A stretch of 64,000 bases of DNA from Amoeboaphelidium occidentale (taxonomy: Eukaryota > Aphelidiomycota > Aphelidea): positions 1 to 64,000 of the forward strand of contig JALGPX010000021.1 of the NCBI GenBank assembly GCA_023515795.1, given 5' to 3'. Each line of letters opens with the position of its first letter. Position 1 is the stretch's first letter. Positions 41,632 through 53,524 of this stretch are shown here, piece by piece. Below the pieces are notes generated by a model. The model made no database searches and was not told the DNA's origin. It worked only from the letters and a program-made list of their open reading frames with translations. Both the position numbers and the translations under genes were made by a program.

Positions 41632-44600
41632 ATGGATTCGACTTCGAACGCTCTTCAGCCTTTGCCGCAGTTGACGCCCCGGAGCTTCCAGAAGACTATT
41701 TTCACTGAAGCGTGTAAGAGAAATGTTATCGCGATATTAGAAACAGGTTCCGGAAAGACATTTATCGCCACAATGCTGATTAAACACATGTTCCAGCTCG
41801 AAGCATCTCGGAAGAAGGTACATTCTTCCTCCAAAATCATTAAATGCTTTTGTATAGAAGCGCATGACTTTCTTCCTTGTTAATCAGGTTCCGTTAGTGT
41901 TCCAGCAGGCAAAGTATATTAGGCAGCATACGCGATTGCGTGTTGCGTACGTTTACGGTGATTTGAATGTAGATCTTTGGGATGAAGATAAGTGGATATG
42001 TTTGTTCGATATGGTCGATGTTATTGTTATGACGGCTGCTATTTTACAGCATGTCTTGGTGCACGGTTTCATCTCGATGGACAGGATCAATTTGATTGTA
42101 TTTGACGAGTGCCATCACGCAAGAAAGAATCATCCGTATAATGTGATAATGAGGGAATTTTACTTTCCTGCTGAAGAAGAGTCCAGGCCAAAGATATTCG
42201 GATTGACTGCATCTCCGTTCTGTGCTGGTAAAAGTGTAGAAGATTCTATATCATTGCTTGAAACCAATTTGGATTGTTTGATAACGACAGTGCTGCCAAG
42301 TTACAATGTGGACTTGAAAAATATTGTTCCAAGATCTGAAGAGCGTGTTCTAATGTACGAAGCTTACGATGGTGTTTGCTCGTTGACCGAGTTGCATGNN
42401 NNNNNNNNNNNNNNNNNNNTAACGACAGTGCTGCCAAGTTACAATGTGGACTTGAAAAACATTGTTCCAAGATCTGAAGAGCGTGTTCTAATGTACGAAG
42501 CTTACGATGGTGTTTGCTCGTTGACCGAGTTGCATGATAAATACGCTCCCTTGGTAAAGATGGAAGATTCCTATTGCAGAAGGACACTTCTATCTTTAAA
42601 ATACTCCCTTGATGAGCTGGGTCCTTGGTGCGCAAACAGAGTGATTAGAGAAGAGCTTTGTTTGGAGCTTAATAAGATGGCTAATCGAAAGCTAGACTCA
42701 AAGCTGCAGAAATTCAATGAAGAGGAAAGATCTCTCATTTTAAATATCGTCCAAGATCTCAAGTCTTGCGCAAAAATTGACTTGGTTGACAGTAATTTAT
42801 CTCCAAAAGTTAAACTTCTGATTGAGTTGCTTTACATGTATTCCTCTCAACTGAAGGAGAAGTTTTGTTGTGTCATATTTGTGGAGAGAAGAATTACTGC
42901 TATGGTACTGCACAAGTTAATTGCAGAGCATCCCAAACTAAAAACGCTTATAAGAAGTGCTCCTATTGTGGGACACTCAAACTCGTTTGAAAGCACCATG
43001 AGTGCGAGATCCCAAAATGCTGTTCTGCGCAGCTTCAAGACAAAGATGATTAATACTTTGATTGCAACGTCAGTAGCGGAGGAGGGGCTTGATGTTCCTC
43101 TTTGCTCTTTAGTTGTTCGCTTTGATTTATTTCAGAACTTAGTTAGCTTTGTTCAAAGTAGAGGAAGAGCAAGATCTCTAAAGTCTTTGTTCATTATCTT
43201 ATGCAAAAAAGGCGATGAAGACCAGTTAAATACTCTCAAGAAGATAAAAGAAGCTGAAAATGAACTGTTCATGTTACGTAAATTGAGACAAGATCACCCA
43301 GAACTCTTTTTCGAAGAAGAGAATGAATCTGATGAAGACGACGATGATTCCGAACTTATTGAAGATGCTTTCAACGAGAAGTTTGTTGTTACGTCCACTG
43401 GGGCCACTTTGTCTTATAATTCTTGTCTACCAATATTGTATCATTTTTGTCAGAAGTTATCGAATGACATACCGGAAGACAGTATCCCTGAATTTGTTTT
43501 TACGAAACTCACCGAAAATAATTACACTTGCGATGTCATTATGCCATCATCTTGTTCTATTAGAGTTATTCATGGAAAAGAAATGCAGTCAAAGAAACTT
43601 GCCAAGCGTTCTGCAGCTTTCGAGGCATGTAAAAAATTACTTGAATCCAATTTGATAGATGATCATTTATTGCCAGTACATTTGGGAAAGAAAGCCCTTG
43701 AGAAATTGACAAGATCCAATGACATGAAGAGATTACTAAATGGAATCAAGATTGAAGACAGAGATCTTCCAGAGTATAAAGATTTATGCGCTGACTTTCG
43801 CTGGAATACTTTAGTGCCTTATGCCGATGCCTCTTGGTTCGAAAGGGACGGCGATGACATGTGGCTGTATGCTTTCGAAGGCGATGAAGGAGTAAATGGT
43901 TTGAGATTATGCTCATTTGGAGCTCTAGTTGGGCAGAAGTTTCCATGGGTCCCATCGTTTCCACTCTTTTTTAACAATGGTAAATGTGAAAGAGTTGATT
44001 TTAAATCACACGAAGTGGCCATACGTTTAAATCAACAAGAGCTAGACAAAATTAAAAGATTGAATTCCTTCCTGATGAGATATGTTTACTTGAGTCACAG
44101 AAGTGCAAAAGATAAGGAACATAACAAGGCCAAGTACATTTGGAAAAGGGTTGACTTCGAGGAATGGGACGAGTCATACGCTTATCTCTTTGTACCTTGG
44201 AATAAGAACCAAAATGGAAGTATCAACATCGATTGGCGTATGGTTGATTATATTTTTGATGCCGAGAGCTGTTTCAGAAACTCAGAAGATGAAATGAGTA
44301 TTTGCATGCCTATTATAAAGAACTTGCAACAAAAGTATCCTGACATTACTGCCAACGATAATTTTGTTGTCACAGACCTTATGGATTACCAAAAAAGAGT
44401 TATAGTTGAAGATATTAGAGAGGATTTAAATCCATCGTCAAGAGTGTTACCAAATGATGTAGAAACAGGATCTCAGTGGCCTCCGTTTGTTAAAAAGTAC
44501 ATTGACGGGTACTTATTATGGCACCGATCTATTCCTTATACCAGAATTCCAGTTAACAACACCACGATCGATCCAAATCAGCCTATGATAAAGGTTGCTC

Positions 44601-46858
44601 GTGTGCCTCCGTTTCAATCTTTTCTCAGGCCAAACGAACAGATTTCCGAGACAAGATTCAAGAGCAAGCTAACAAAGCACAGGATCCCTCAGTTTTCAGT
44701 GTTTAACCCTATTCCGTATTCCGTTTATCATGCGTTCTTGGCATTCCCTTCCGTTTGCAAACACTTGGAAAATTTTTGGCTTGCTGCGAAAATGATTGAA
44801 AAGTTTGAGCTGCAAACTGTTCCACCTGAGTTGATACTAGAAGCCATTACTACTGGAAGTGCTGGTCTCACTTATGATTACGAAAGACTCGAAATACTTG
44901 GTGATGCGTTTCTAAAAATGGCAATGTCGACAGATTTGTTTTTGAGGTATCATGAGAAGCAAGAAGGTCAATTATCGTACTCTAGACACCTTATGGTTTC
45001 TAACAAGGCTCTTTACCAGAGAGCGTCTTCTTGTGGTATTCATGAGTTTATCATATCTGCGAATATATCTCCGAAGAATTGGAGATTACCGACATCAAAG
45101 ACTAGACTATCGGACAGTGTTGCATTTAGCGGCAGTCAAAAATCTGATATTGAGATGGCAAGGATGCTTGCTGGAGGTTCAAGATTTGTTGTTGTTGACT
45201 GGGTTGTTGCCGATGTGTTTGAGGCAATACTTGGCGCCTGTCTTCTGGCTGGCGGTGTAGATTTGGCTTTTAGGGCTCTAGGTTCCTTCGGATTCAGCTT
45301 TGAAGGTGTTACTGAATGGAACGATTATAGAAAAATGGTAGGAGACTATTATGATTTCCTAGCAAAAGATGAAGAAATAATAAGAATGCTGAAAAAAGAG
45401 GACCAGTTAAAGCTTGTTTCAATCGAAGATGCTGAGCATGTTTTGGGCTATCAGTTTCAGTCTAATCGAGTTCTTGATATTGCCTTTAATCATGATTCTT
45501 CGCCATACAAGAGTATATCGTCATATCAAAGACTGGAATATCTGGGAGACGCTGTCCTAGACTTTCTAGTAATACAGCTTCTGTTTGGAGTCAACACAGA
45601 AAGCGCTAGAAGAACTGAAGGATATCCTTTCGAAAATTGTCAACTGTTGAACGAATTGCAGGAGTATAAGCATCTTCTTAATTCTCATCAAGTGCTTACT
45701 CCTGGAGAAATGACTGACCTAAAATCATTCATTGTTAGTAATGATACGCTTGCATTCGTATCTATGACTATTCAGTTGGACAAGTTTCTTCAGTCGTTTT
45801 CAGATTGTTTGCTGGAGGATATAAATGCTTTTAGAAATTGGTTTGAAACAAAAGTTCATAAAGACATGAAAGAGGAAGATAAGTCTGCATTGTTTACTAG
45901 TGCTCCTTTTATACCTTGGTGGTGGAATGAAATGCGTCCTAAAAATGGACTAATACAGAAGGAATCCATTCAGGTTTTATCTCCGGTAGAGGATCATGAT
46001 ATCGCAGGCCAGATGTGTGACATTCCGAGAAACGAATGGCAACTCTTCATTCCACAGAAATTCCCAGAGGCTCCTCCTCCTGCACCAAAAGTTTTGTCTG
46101 ATATATTCGAATCCGCTGTAGGTGCCGTGTTTTTGGATAGCAATTTAAACTTGGATAAAGTTACAAAGGTTCTACAGAAAACTTTGAGATTTATGCAAGA
46201 AGATTCGCATACATCATCAGGATCGTTTGAAGAATGGGTCAAGAACAACTCGACTGAGGCATTGCTATACCGACTTCATCCAGTTAGAAAATTACAAGAA
46301 TGGTTAGATGCAAGACAATGTCATGGACTACGCGTTAAAGAATTCCCATTGTCTAAAAGAACCATCACAACTTCAATGCTTGTTGATATAGATAGAGATT
46401 TCTTTGAAGAAGAGGCATCTATTGATTTTAACTTGATTCTAACTCTTAACGACGCCGAGTTGAACATCAATGAATCTACAAGCACGTTCAGGTTTGCCAC
46501 GATAGCGATTTACTTTCATGGTGTTCTTGTTGGGATTGGATCTTCTAGAAGTTCTAAAGTCGCGAAATACATTGCTGCGCAACAAGCCGTAGTGACGTTG
46601 AAAACAATGTTAGAAAATGACGTATTTGTCACCAAAGAAGGTTGCCTGTATAAGAATGTTCCCAAAAGCTTTATAAGCAAATGTGATTTGTGCGGTATTC
46701 CCGATGAGGAAGAAAAAGAAGAATCCGCGGCTAGCTCCGCGTCAAGTAATGAGTCTGAAACAAGTGAGCAAACAGACGCAGAAGGCTTAAGCTCCGAACA
46801 CGAGCAAGATGAAGAGATTAGCGACGATGGCTCAGAAAGCCACGACGATTTTGAATAG
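41632..46858 (+). CDS. dcr1: Dicer ribonuclease
   Basis: Cuts long double-stranded RNA into small RNAs. Exon 1 (41632-41817) carries helicase motif I (LETGSGKTFIATML) and joins across a 40-nt intron (41818-41857) to KRMTFFLVNQVPLV. Order after that: DECHH motif (~residue 145), GLTASP, helicase C with QSRGRARS, the Dicer dimerisation fold (43400-43640), a likely PAZ (44360-44640), RNase IIIa (YERLEILGDAFLK at ~44880; DVFEAILGACLLAGG) and RNase IIIb (YQRLEYLGDAVLDF at ~45530; DIFESAVGAVFLDSN), then a dsRBD and an acidic tail. Catalytic acidic residues of both RNase III domains are intact. An N-run (42399-42419) inside the helicase is flanked by a 117-base duplicate, so true length is ~46 residues less than assembled, roughly 1680. 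Confidence 0.95.
42282..42536. repeat. Direct duplication flanking a 21-base N gap in Dicer
   Basis: 42282-42398 and 42420-42536 are 117-base copies differing at one site (aaaaaTatt versus aaaaaCatt). Unit plus gap is 138 bases, so the frame happens to survive. The duplicated peptide (TTVLPSYNVDLKN...) occurs once in Dicers, so this is most likely an assembly overlap. Confidence 0.85.
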
Positions 46859-46899
46859 ATTTTTGGCATGCATCTTTTCCCTTTTCGAGCTGAAACACG

Positions 46900-47596
46900 A
46901 TGGAACAATTGGCAAAACTAAATCAGTACATCGACTGGAAGGAGCCTACGCTCAAGTTCTTCGTCTTATGCTGCTTATTTAATCCAATTTACTGGAATAT
47001 TGTAGCCCGCCTTGAATACAATTATAAGTTGCTCACTAAAGTTTACGGTTGCGGGAACAATTACCGTGGATGCTACGTCCTTGCGGCTACAATTTTCTCT
47101 TTGGGAATTTTCAGAGATTATGTGTAACACATTTAAACTACAAATTAAAGCTTTTTAGCTACAAGCTGGCTTTGGATGCTCAGCCTGGTTATCCTGGTTT
47201 GCAACAAGATTGGGTCAAAGTGTATGCTGCTGTGATGTTCGTTGCTGGTAACGTCTTGGTCCTGTCTTCAATGTATCAGCTAGGCATAACCGGAACTTAT
47301 TTGGGGGACTATTTCGGAATTCTAATGAAGAACAGAGTTTCGTCCTTTCCATTCAATGTAACAAACAATCCGATGTATGAAGGCTCAACTTTGGTATTCC
47401 TCGCTACAGGTCTGTGGTACGGGAAATTGGCGGCTCTTCCTTTATCCGTACTTGTATTCATCTGTTACAAGATTGCCTTGTGGTTTGAAGAGTAACCTAA
47501 CGTGATATTGTTCTTATTCTTTTTAGACCTTTCACCTCGTACATTTACGAACAGGCGGCCAAGCAGAAGAAAGCAAAGGGCAAAAAGTCTAATTGA
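46900..47596 (+). CDS. OPI3: Phosphatidyl-N-methylethanolamine N-methyltransferase
   Basis: ER-membrane enzyme for the last two methylations of phosphatidylcholine synthesis. Three exons (46900-47123, 47159-47491, 47527-47596) with two 35-nt introns give 208 residues (yeast Opi3 206, human PEMT 199). Joins recreate FRDYVYKLAL and WFEEPFTSYIYEQAAKQ. Family motifs: NPIYWNIVARLEY, GITGTYLGDYFGILM (SAM-binding Gly region) and FPFNVTNNPMYEGSTL. C-terminus KQKKAKGKK is a lysine-rich ER-type tail. Lies 41 bases after Dicer and ends 13 bases from the convergent next gene. Confidence 0.95.
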
Positions 47597-47609
47597 AGTA
47601 AATACAGAT

Positions 47610-49737
47610 TTATTCTACGGGAACAATTTTCTTAAGATTTAAACATACTCTATCAGAGCTGTAACGGAATAGAGTTCCAATTACCAAATATCTTTTCTTG
47701 GGATTCCCTTTACAGCTCTGTTTCAGGGTGTCAACAGCTTTTGGGCCAGTAGAAATATGGGGATACACGCTTGATAAAGTGCGGTCAAACCAGGTATCAA
47801 TTTTAGCGCATTTCGACGTGCCAACACCGAGTTCTGCCGCATTTGGAATAATTGCTGCCTCCACGTAATACTTTGTACTGAAATCCACAAGCTTCAACAA
47901 AATGCTCCAGTTTGAAAGACTTATTCTCTCAGTTTCTCCGGGCGTTGAATCAATTTCAATGGATGCATCGCTCTTATTCCACGAGGATAAAACTTGTTCC
48001 ATTGTTCTTTCATCGAATGACATAATGTCAGACTGCACTTTGACCTCTGTAAACAATTTAACATCCTGAACGAAGCACGGTAAAATAACTTCAGTTTCAT
48101 GATGCAAAGCCAGATTATTTCCCAGATCCTCCAGAGCATTGAATGATATGCTCTCAAAGTCTTCTCCTCTCGTCAAAGTTAAATCGAAAAGAGTTTTTCC
48201 GGGAATCGGAGCGTAAACAAAGCCAGAGTTTGCATAAACAAAGTCTTCAATAGGAGGAATAATTGATGCGCCGTTCTCTTTACATTTTCCTTTAACTTTC
48301 ACATACTCTTTTTCATTCCAGACTACAACACTGCAGAAAGCTGCTGGAACCAGCCAAACAGATCTAGCCTTGGAGCCACAGCTTGTGCTATTTACTACAA
48401 CTTTCGTTTTGATTATTTCAGAAGTTGTTAAGTTGAACAATTTTTCTTCTTGGGAATTGGCGTATAATGTCATAAGAACTGGATTTGAGGTAGAACCATC
48501 GTCTAGAAGAGCGTATCTTAAAGCATGATAATCTCCCTTTGCACCGTGAACTTTTAAATCTGAAAGATAAACAACTCTAGCGACAATATCACTCTCCGTG
48601 CCATTTGGCAGTTTGATCAATTTATCGAGCGGCGTCAAGGCTGTAGTTAGCCATGGAAAACGAGTTTTGTAATAATCAATATCCCAGTCCTCAATAGATT
48701 CCGCAGATAATTTTTCAATCTTTGCACCATAAGCTCCAGAGTTCAGAACAACTTCAAGTTCATTAGGATCATTCTGTGTAGACTTAATTTTGTATCCCTT
48801 AATCTGAACCACGTCGCCCACATTCAAATGCTTGTAATGCCGTAACGCAGCATCATTCCAGACAACACATAGCATACATCCACTTTCATCCGATAGTTGA
48901 AACTCAAACTTGTAAGGATAATTTAGTGTTTTATCTGATAGCTTTCCGTAAAATATCAACGCTGTTTTACCCGTAATCCTTCCAAGCAATGGACTCTGTT
49001 CAACTTTCGCTCTTTTCACTTTGACTTCACCACTCGATATTTCCTGTTTGTAAATTTCTTCAATATCACTCAAAGTCGGGCTGGAAGGTAGAATTGGCTC
49101 TGTTGTCTCAAATATTCGACAATCATCCCAGCGATCATCTTCCTGAACAAAACAGCTATCATCATACCATCCCAAATACGCACCACGCGCAGTTATCAAC
49201 GGTTTAGGCCCTTTCTGCCTATCTGGAACACCATCAACAAATTCCGTTACATTCTTGACCACATCAAAGTTTGGCAATTCTGTAACAACGGATAAGCCAG
49301 TCAATATGACAACCCTCTCATTCTCTTTGCTTCCAGCCATGCCCAGCTCGACCACTTTGTAGTTTTTAACCTTTAAAATGATAAAACCCAGAGAGCAATA
49401 CTTACAAGTATGTTTTGCTTGACTGTTACGAAACCAGTTCTTATCATCTTGTGCAGTTTCGGATGTGCCGCAACTTTTAGCTGAACCATAAACTTCGTTA
49501 ATAGAAATTCTTACGTATTTCTGGCCATCTGTAAGGACCAAGTCGTATGCGACACTGTCTGAAACATCTGCGCCAACAATCTGAGCGTAACCCGAGGCTG
49601 GTCGGTCTAAACATGAGTTATTTGATTTAAGGAAACCCACAGCGGTAAATCCCCAATAGAAACAGTTTGATATTCTTCTGGTTGCCGTTAAAGAGCAGCG
49701 TTGCACCGTTCAAAGTTAGCGAACTCATTGGTTGCAT
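47610..49737 (-). CDS. RPA1/RADX-like single-stranded-DNA-binding OB-fold protein
   Basis: Two exons (49737-49641, 49606-47610) joined across a 34-nt intron give ~697 residues; the join gives GIYRYRPASGYAQIVGADVSD. OB-fold features recur: YVRISI and GFIILKVKNYKVVE in the first, KTALIFYGKLSD... CMLCVVWND... LNVGDVVQIKGYKI in the second, and a C-terminal third region ending YLVIGTLFRYSSDRVCLNL. The layout resembles RADX, which guards stalled replication forks in animals, more than RPA1, as the RPA1 C-terminal zinc ribbon is not visible. A GTAAGT near 49407 looks like a splice donor but removal would hit a stop, so I leave it unspliced. Orthology to RADX is inference. Confidence 0.6.
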
Positions 49738-49793
49738 GTCAACCTGAGGAAAAACAACCCATGAAAGCCCCCACCTAGAAGCAGCATCAAAAG

Positions 49794-49820
49794 CACAGAC
49801 ACACACACACACATACATAC
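49794..49820. repeat. CA microsatellite
   Basis: Short run of ca dinucleotides followed by cata units, upstream of the RADX-like gene. Simple repeat with possible length polymorphism. Confidence 0.8.
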
Positions 49821-49879
49821 TAAGTTACCCCGAAAAGGAAAAATTACTTAATAAAATCTCAATTCTATTCCTTTTGGTA

Positions 49880-50146
49880 TTAAACATTGTAACCGTATTG
49901 GCGCATACACTTCCTGTGCGCTTCTATGAGATTTTTACACGCTATATCTGCATTATCACCACTCAATAGAAAACACTCATCCCTGGCCTTTTTGGTTTCT
50001 GGACAGGCGCAACAAGGCTTTGGTTTATCAGTCGATTTGTCGTGTTGCGTCATATCAGTTTTGGTCTCTGCAACAGTAGGCGCAGCACCAACTTCCTTCG
50101 CATTAGCGGCGCCAGGCTGAACTCCTTTAGTTAAAGCTTGTCCCAT
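49880..50146 (-). CDS. COX17: Cytochrome c oxidase copper chaperone COX17
   Basis: Delivers copper in the mitochondrial intermembrane space for complex IV assembly. The last ~45 residues hold [16 protein letters not shown] (the copper-binding CC-x-C and first CX9C) and [11 protein letters not shown] (second CX9C), all Cys intact. The N-terminus (~42 residues, [18 protein letters not shown]...) is an extension not seen in most Cox17 proteins. The MGxxx start could be myristoylated, but that is only a pattern. 88 residues, single exon. A TATAAAGC lies 81 bases upstream on the coding strand. Confidence 0.93.
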   Translation of the reverse strand: MGQALTKGVQPGAANAKEVGAAPTVAETKTDMTQHDKSTDKPKPCCACPETKKARDECFLLSGDNADIACKNLIEAHRKCMRQYGYNV

Positions 50147-50268
50147 TCTTATTCTTATAGAAAATTATGAGAGTCTGAGGATGATCACTCAACAAAATCA
50201 AATATTGGATAGATCGAGATCCAAGGGCTTTATAAACAGGACGGATGAATAAACCCTTTGATCATATA

Positions 50269-50539
50269 TTACGCATAGATGGGCTCTGTAGATTTCATGG
50301 TTTCCTTGATCGATCCAAGATATTGACGCAATAGCAGAATGTTCTTGAGAGCGACCTCAAGGTCTGTGAATACACGTAAAAAGCTTAAGAATATCCGCAT
50401 AATTTTTAATGAATTCACGCGCGCATAATTTTGGTGAAACCATCGCATTGAAGAGGCGTGCTGAAGGCGCTTGTTTTGATTCCGTTTCAACTTGGTCAAG
50501 CATCAAACACTTGAACTTTCGACTTTTGTAAGAAACCAT
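50269..50539 (-). CDS. Possible small two-exon gene, function unknown
   Basis: The 422-base space between divergent COX17 and CDK1 holds two overlapping minus-strand frames. One starts at ATG 50539 (MVSYKSRKFKCLMLDQVETE) and the other ends at 50269 with an amphipathic helix-like stretch (DLEVALKNILLLRQYLGS). A GT...CAG pair (about 55 nt) between them would join the two in frame to ~72 residues, but the donor (GTGAAT) is weak compared with other introns here. Not a recognised family. Confidence 0.3.
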
Positions 50540-50568
50540 TTTGCTGTTGTAATTCTCCATAGGCAGAA

Positions 50569-51627
50569 ATGATCGAAGATTATATGAAGATTGAGAAAAT
50601 CGGTGAAGGTACTTTCTGGCTGTTACGTTACAGCTTTTACCTTTAGGCACTTACGGTGTTGTGTACAAGGCTAAACACAAGCAAACTAATGAAATAGGTT
50701 GGCATTTGTCATATATTTCCTTATGATTTAGTTGCCCTTAAGAAGATCCGTCTTGAGGCTGAGGACGAGGGTGTGCCATCGACTGCTATTCGTGAAATAT
50801 CTCTGCTGAAGGAACTCAATCATGCCAATATTGTCAAGTTGCTTAATGTGATACACCATGATGCCAAATTGTACCTTGTTTTTGAGTTTCTTGATGTGGA
50901 CCTTAAGAAGTATATGGATATTTGTGGACCGGATGGATTTGAGCCTGGTAAAGTTCAGGTTTGTTTGACATGCGTCTTGTTTCAGGTGCTAATCTTTCTG
51001 CGTCTGTTTGTATAGAGTTTTATGAAACAACTTTTGAAGGGTATCTCGTTTTGCCACTCACACCGTATCCTACACAGAGACTTGAAACCTCAGAATTTGT
51101 TGGTTGTTAATCAAGATACTCTCAAGTTGGCTGACTTTGGTTTGGCTCGTGCTTTTGGTATTCCGTTGCGCAGCTACACACACGAAGTTGTCACTCTTTG
51201 GTATCGTGCTCCTGAGATTCTATTAGGATCTAAACATTATTCGACTGCGGTTGATGTTTGGAGTGTTGCGTGTATTTTTGCTGAAATGGCTATGAGCCAG
51301 CCCTTGTTTGCTGGTGATTCCGAGATTGATCAAATATTTAGAATATTCAGGACACTTGGTACACCTAACGAAGATGTATGGCCCGGTGTTTCTCGACTTC
51401 CTGATTTCAAATCTTCTTTCCCTAAATGGCCTAGACAGAACTTACAGGATGTTGTGACAAAGTTGGATGAAACAGGTTTAGACCTTCTCGAGGTAATTAT
51501 TCAGGTTTGTTTGTAATCACTAATCTCTTAGAACATGCTCAACTACGATCCTGGAAAGAGGTTATCTGCTAAAAAGGCGCTCACTCATCGATACTTTGAT
51601 CAAGTATATGAAGAGGAGTTCGAGTAA
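50569..51627 (+). CDS. CDK1: Cyclin-dependent kinase 1 (Cdc28/Cdc2)
   Basis: Master mitotic kinase. Five exons (50569-50608, 50647-50697, 50732-50958, 51016-51492, 51532-51627) give 296 residues (human 297). Introns are 38, 34, 57 and 39 nt; the 57-nt one is the longest I resolved in the window and contains an internal CAG|GT. Features: [13 protein letters not shown] with the Thr/Tyr inhibitory sites, PSTAIRE cyclin helix intact, [21 protein letters not shown], activating Thr in [14 protein letters not shown], and [13 protein letters not shown] at the end. The final exon lies in a duplicated stretch whose second copy encodes EEFE instead of EEEFE. Confidence 0.97.
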
Positions 51628-51918
51628 AAGAACTATTTCTTATTGTTTCGTGATTCTATCGTACCATAATTTAGCGTCTTCCAGAGTGAATTTGACAGTA
51701 AAGAGAGTGTCGCGCGTCTTTAAATCANATGCTCAACTACGATCCTGGAAAGAGGTTATCTGCTAAAAAGGCGCTCACTCATCGATACTTTGATCAAGTA
51801 TATGAAGAGTTCGAGTAAAAGAACTATTTTTTATTGTTTCGTGATTCTATCGTACCATAATTTAGCGTCTTCCAGAGTGAATTTGACAGTAAAGAGAGTG
51901 TCGCGCGTCTTTAAATCA
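51535..51918. repeat. Direct duplication flanking N51728 at the CDK1 3' end
   Basis: 51535-51727 (193 bases) and 51729-51918 (190 bases) match except for a 3-base indel (one Glu codon near the CDK1 stop) and one substitution in the short spacer after it. The second copy leads into the PH-domain gene. Best read as two alleles left unmerged at a contig join; CDK1 has one real last exon here. Confidence 0.85.
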
Positions 51919-53372
51919 CCGATTTTGATGGCATTTGCTTCATCGTGAAGCTCAAATGTTAGATTTGAGACTTCTGTAGCAATCAATGGTCTTCTGAGTC
52001 CTTTCTTATTCTTTGACAATATCAAATGATGGCCAACTAATGTAATTTCGCCAATGAATTGTTGATCATCATTCTTTGTTATCCAATTTCGTTTAAAATC
52101 TCTTGTTATCTTGACTCTCGCTGAGATCTCTTCTAATGCTCTTGCATCCTGTTGTGTTCGATTTTGATCTTCGTGTTCTATAGCGACGATTTCGTAATCA
52201 TTCTCAGGATCTAGAATATTCAACAATTCAAGTTTTTCTGCAATAGTCTTGTAAGAAGGAGGCAGAGATACTTTCCTGTCTGGGTTTCCATCTGCATTTG
52301 GATTCAATTGATCAATCTGAGACTTAACAATATTTTTGCATGTCTCAACAAGTCTATGAGGTTTCTTTTCCCATGTCGCGTACACGACGTTAGGACATGC
52401 TTGCTCGTACGGCGGAGCTGTGGCATCCACCGGAGTTTTAAGAACGAGTTCGCCAATCGATGGACGCTTCATTCGTTGATCTCTTGAACTGAAGTATGAT
52501 TGTCTTCGTGATTTACCCATCGTTTCAATGTTCATAACGGAATAAGGATCTTGCGAAAGGTCTAAAACGAATCCTTCCTTTTCGTGTTTACCTGCGGCAG
52601 CTGTTGCCCAGTCTTCTGCCACCTTAACACGATCCATGAACTCAATAAATGCTCTTATAGTTCTGTTAACTGCATCTTTCACAAGTGCTTTGTCTTTCTG
52701 ATCTTTTGTGATAAAGGAGGATGTTGCTTCAACTGGTTTCCTTTTAATTCTTCCAACTGGTACACTTTTAGCAGGAACCACGATAATTTTTGACTTGCTC
52801 ATCTTCTGCGTTTCATGAACGGCACATAAGAGGTCATTCAAGCACCATAAAATGTGCTCGCACCCTGAAATTAAATGCTCTTGAACATTGGGTTTCTTCG
52901 TGATCACGCTTCCTGCCGCGTAAGGAACAAGCCATGCCAATGATAACGCAGACGGAACTAATTCCTGTAACAACGCTTCTATCAAGCTATCAGTATGCTG
53001 AGACGACTCTTGGTATTGATCAGTGCATAGAAGCGTATATATCGACTTGACAATAGATGAAACCCTTTCAGCAGCATTGATCAACATTGTCTGATAGAAC
53101 TCCAACTTGAGATGCGCTGCATTCTGCCTTGGTACAGCCTTAGGCCTTATTTCGGTGTAAGAACTATCCTGGCTCTTGCGATGCGATCCGGATATCTTGT
53201 GAAATCCACTTGTAACAAGGGACTTAACTGATGATCGTCTTCTGGAGTCCGACAAGGCGATGTGATTATCTTTCTCAAAGACATCTGTATCAAGTTCACC
53301 CAATGATGATATGCTAGCGTACTTAGACAAGTACAATATAGCTTCTTTTACTGCGTCGACACCACCCTGCAT
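51831..53372 (-). CDS. PH-domain protein, family unknown
   Basis: 513 residues, single exon from ATG 53372. The N-terminal part (~90-200) is helical (FYQTMLINAAERVSSIVKSI, LLQELVPSALSLAWLVPYAA), preceded by a Ser/Arg-rich stretch (SDSRRRSSVKSL) with possible phosphosites. The middle is charged and disordered. The last ~110 residues look like a PH fold: an initial strand, GEITLVGHHLILSKNK, TFELHDEANAIKIGD and a final helix with the conserved Trp (EDAKLWYDRITK). No RhoGEF catalytic helices are convincing. A membrane- or cytoskeleton-linked adaptor is a guess. Stop is shared with the end of the duplicated region. Confidence 0.6.
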   Translation of the reverse strand: MQGGVDAVKEAILYLSKYASISSLGELDTDVFEKDNHIALSDSRRRSSVKSLVTSGFHKISGSHRKSQDSSYTEIRPKAVPRQNAAHLKLEFYQTMLINAAERVSSIVKSIYTLLCTDQYQESSQHTDSLIEALLQELVPSALSLAWLVPYAAGSVITKKPNVQEHLISGCEHILWCLNDLLCAVHETQKMSKSKIIVVPAKSVPVGRIKRKPVEATSSFITKDQKDKALVKDAVNRTIRAFIEFMDRVKVAEDWATAAAGKHEKEGFVLDLSQDPYSVMNIETMGKSRRQSYFSSRDQRMKRPSIGELVLKTPVDATAPPYEQACPNVVYATWEKKPHRLVETCKNIVKSQIDQLNPNADGNPDRKVSLPPSYKTIAEKLELLNILDPENDYEIVAIEHEDQNRTQQDARALEEISARVKITRDFKRNWITKNDDQQFIGEITLVGHHLILSKNKKGLRRPLIATEVSNLTFELHDEANAIKIGDLKTRDTLFTVKFTLEDAKLWYDRITKQ

Positions 53373-53524
53373 GTAGAAAATCTAAAAAAAGATCACGTTT
53401 CTGAATCCTGTGAACCTAGTAGAAGTTAGAAAAAATGACAATGGAATTTATTCTTCAAATCTCTCCTAAGTTCTGATTAAGAAACTCGGTTTCAACTTAA
53501 GAGTGCGAACTAAAGATCATCGCG

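Noticed and set aside
49365-49410. Intron in the RADX-like gene using GTAAGT near 49407
   Set aside because: Removing the 35-nt GTAAGT...AAAG segment creates an immediate stop, while the unspliced frame encodes a good OB-fold strand.
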